A DNA stretch of 5,921 nt from Saprospiraceae bacterium (lineage in GTDB: Bacteria > Bacteroidota > Bacteroidia > Chitinophagales > Saprospiraceae). Under the pieces are notes generated by a model, which did not search any database, was not told where the DNA came from, and was given only the letters and a program-made list of their open reading frames with translations. Positions 4,231 to 5,921 of the stretch are shown in pieces (the first letter of the stretch is position 1; each line of letters starts with the position of its first letter). The stretch lies in contig JAGQWW010000185.1 in assembly GCA_020436955.1 (NCBI GenBank), forward strand, positions 1 through 5,921. The letters are read 5' to 3'. A program made the position numbers and the translations under genes.

Positions 4231-5921
4231 ATGATGGTATATTGGAAAAACCATCGAAGACAGTTCTTTCACCTGGTTTTAATAATTCTGGTTCAACTTT
4301 TTTTGTTGGCATTCTTCTATCAAAAAGCTGACGCGCAATGCAGTCTTTTTTGCAATGCAGTTACCAACGTAGCCCTGGATCAGGATTGTGAGGCAGAGAT
4401 ATGGTATGACATGATACTGCAGGACCCTTACAATCCCTTGGTTTGTGCACCAAGTAGTCCTCCCAGTTTTCAGGTTATTGTAATGAATCAGGCAGGCACG
4501 GTACTCAACACCAGTCCATTTATTACTGAGGCCAATATTGGTCAAAGTCTTATGGTTAAGGTGAGGCACCTGCCTACCATGAATAGTTGCTGGGGACAGA
4601 TCAATATTCAGGATAATCTCGCCCCGGTTTTGCATTGTCCGCGAGACACTGCCATTGCCTGTAGCGAAAATGCAGATCCCTCTTTAACCGGTCAACCGGT
4701 TGCTGACGATTGTAGCTTCTTTCAGGTAACATATGATGATCAGTTGCAAAATTTTCCATGCCAACCTAATCTAAAAAGAATTATCAGGACCTGGCGGGCG
4801 ACTGATGCTTTTGGGCAGCAGAGCACCTGCCAGCAAAATATATTCATAAAACGTCCGGAGCTGGATGCGGTTAGCTTCCCTCCTAACCAAGATGGCATCC
4901 AGTCTCCGGCAATTTCATGCGATTCTTTTGCCTTACATCCGGAATGGACCGAACCACAGTTTACCGGATTTCCAACCATTGCAAATCAGCCTTTCCATAA
5001 TGGTGGCGCCTGCACCATAGGTTATGCCTACCAGGACCAGATAGTACCACTGTGTGAGCAAAGTTTTAAAATATTGAGAAAATGGACCATCGTTGACTGG
5101 TGTTCATCCCAGGTAAAAGAAGCTTTTCAAATCATAAAGGTAGAAGATGTAGTCCCTCCAGTTTTTAACCTTCCTGACACTTTAAGAGTGAGCACTACTT
5201 CCGATGTAAACTGCACAGCGAATGTCAGGTTACCCATGGTTCAAATTACTGATAATTGTGGCAGTCAATTCCAGGTGAAAATATTCACCGACCATGGGAC
5301 ATTGGACCAAAATGGAGGAATGCTTTTCGATGTACCAGAAGGCACTCATGCTATTACCTACAGGGGCATGGATAATTGTGGTAATATCAGTCGAGATACT
5401 ATGCAATTAGTAATTTATGATGGAACTCCTCCGACCGGGATTTGTCGAACTTCTACACAGATTGCTCTGGGCAGCAATGGAACAGCCATTATTCCAGCCT
5501 ATTTATTTGATGAAGGAAGCTATGACAATTGTTGCCTGGATAAATTCCTCATAAAACCCCAGGGATCAAATCTCCCGTTTGCACCCCAGCAAACCATAGA
5601 TTGCTCTTCTTTGGACTCCACTTCTTATTTTACTATCAAAATTGACGACTGTGCCGGCAATTCAAATTATTGCTCGGTAAAGGTTTCTCTAAAAGAGAGC
5701 CTCTCACCCATAATTCAATGTCCTGCTAATATTACACTCACCTGTTTTGAGGATCCCTTTGATGTTGCCCGGACAGGCCAGGCTAGCAGTTGGGATAATT
5801 GTGGCATCGATACCCTATTGTTTGAAGATAATAACCTATTAGATGATTGCCATACCGGAACGGTTCTAAGGACCTGGAAAACACGAGATTTATCCGGGAA
5901 TCAATCAACCTGTCAACAATC
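4231..5921 (+). CDS. Large Cys-rich surface protein of HYR/Ig-like repeats, N-terminal part
   Basis: The frame is open from 4129 to the right edge. From ATG 4231 it gives 563 residues. Residues 1-35 are a signal peptide (basic KNHRR, long hydrophobic core 12-30, QKADA, cleavage before Q36). The remainder has 28 Cys and consists of consecutive extracellular beta-sandwich-like modules: 37-128 ending in SCWGQINIQDN (SCWG at 119-122); 131-208 HYR-like (HCP, IAC, TWRATDAFGQQSTCQQ); about 210-306 with RKWTIVDWC (283-291); 309-400 with TDNCG and MDNCGN; 402-490 with YDNCC and DDCAGN; from 492 a second HYR-like copy (IIQCPANITLTC, WDNCG, RTWKTRDLSGNQSTCQQ). Such proteins in Bacteroidota are often very long and end in a T9SS or gliding-motility C-terminal domain, which lies outside this window. 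The inferred role is adhesion or surface structure. ATG 4183 is an in-frame alternative adding 16 residues; 4231 gives the more usual signal peptide. Confidence 0.9.
   Translation, partial: MMVYWKNHRRQFFHLVLIILVQLFLLAFFYQKADAQCSLFCNAVTNVALDQDCEAEIWYDMILQDPYNPLVCAPSSPPSFQVIVMNQAGTVLNTSPFITEANIGQSLMVKVRHLPTMNSCWGQINIQDNLAPVLHCPRDTAIACSENADPSLTGQPVADDCSFFQVTYDDQLQNFPCQPNLKRIIRTWRATDAFGQQSTCQQNIFIKRPELDAVSFPPNQDGIQSPAISCDSFALHPEWTEPQFTGFPTIANQPFHNGGACTIGYAYQDQIVPLCEQSFKILRKWTIVDWCSSQVKEAFQIIKVEDVVPPVFNLPDTLRVSTTSDVNCTANVRLPMVQITDNCGSQFQVKIFTDHGTLDQNGGMLFDVPEGTHAITYRGMDNCGNISRDTMQLVIYDGTPPTGICRTSTQIALGSNGTAIIPAYLFDEGSYDNCCLDKFLIKPQGSNLPFAPQQTIDCSSLDSTSYFTIKIDDCAGNSNYCSVKVSLKESLSPIIQCPANITLTCFEDPFDVARTGQASSWDNCGIDTLLFEDNNLLDDCHTGTVLRTWKTRDLSGNQSTCQQ

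Noticed and set aside
3948..4232. 94-codon open frame on the minus strand in the gene-poor stretch
   Set aside because: It resembles no known family, has no promoter-like site that I found, begins inside the surface-protein gene's start region and runs against the strong plus-strand promoter. Its length is compatible with chance.
1..5921. CRISPR arrays, tRNA or rRNA genes, insertion sequences, toxin-antitoxin or defence genes
   Set aside because: No regular spacer-repeat pattern, cloverleaf, transposase motif or defence-type domain was seen on either strand.

Overview
The window looks like chromosomal DNA of a Bacteroidota bacterium, most plausibly a marine or freshwater Saprospiria/Lewinella-like or cytophagal relative. 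This rests on four things. One secreted protein ends in a type IX secretion (T9SS) sorting signal. Another begins a large Cys-rich array of HYR-like repeats. Promoter-like sites follow the Bacteroidota pattern (TTG, about 20 bases, TAnnTTTG). There are A-rich stretches instead of Shine-Dalgarno sequences before the starts. The genus is inference; the phylum is well supported.

Layout. (1) Minus strand, 1330 to the left edge: a secreted BNR/Asp-box (sialidase-fold) protein with a signal peptide and the beginning of a T9SS type A sorting domain, cut by the window edge. (2) A strong intrinsic terminator at 1463-1497, then a minus-strand gene (2556-1519) for a secreted or periplasmic protein made almost entirely of TPR repeats. 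(3) A divergent, very AT-rich intergenic region (2557-2938) with several inverted and direct repeats and promoter-like sites facing both ways. (4) Plus strand 2939-3745: a signal-peptide-bearing peptidoglycan N-acetylglucosaminidase (FlgJ/LYZ2 type) with a charged, proline-rich tail in place of the usual LysM domains, closed by a strong terminator at 3763-3800. (5) A gene-poor stretch (3801-4230) with the best promoter match in the window (3866-3896), a leader of about 280-330 bases and an 11-bp hairpin at the next start codon. (6) Plus strand from 4231 to the right edge: the N-terminal 563 residues of a large Cys-rich surface protein of repeated HYR/Ig-like domains.

All four genes encode exported proteins: two cell-surface or secreted, one wall-remodelling enzyme, one periplasmic-type TPR scaffold. 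Each appears to be its own transcription unit, so there is no evidence for one operon or a shared pathway. I see no tRNA, rRNA, CRISPR array, insertion sequence or defence system. The parts least explained by known families are the 3897-4230 leader with its hairpin, the repeat-rich divergent promoter region, and the tail of the glucosaminidase.
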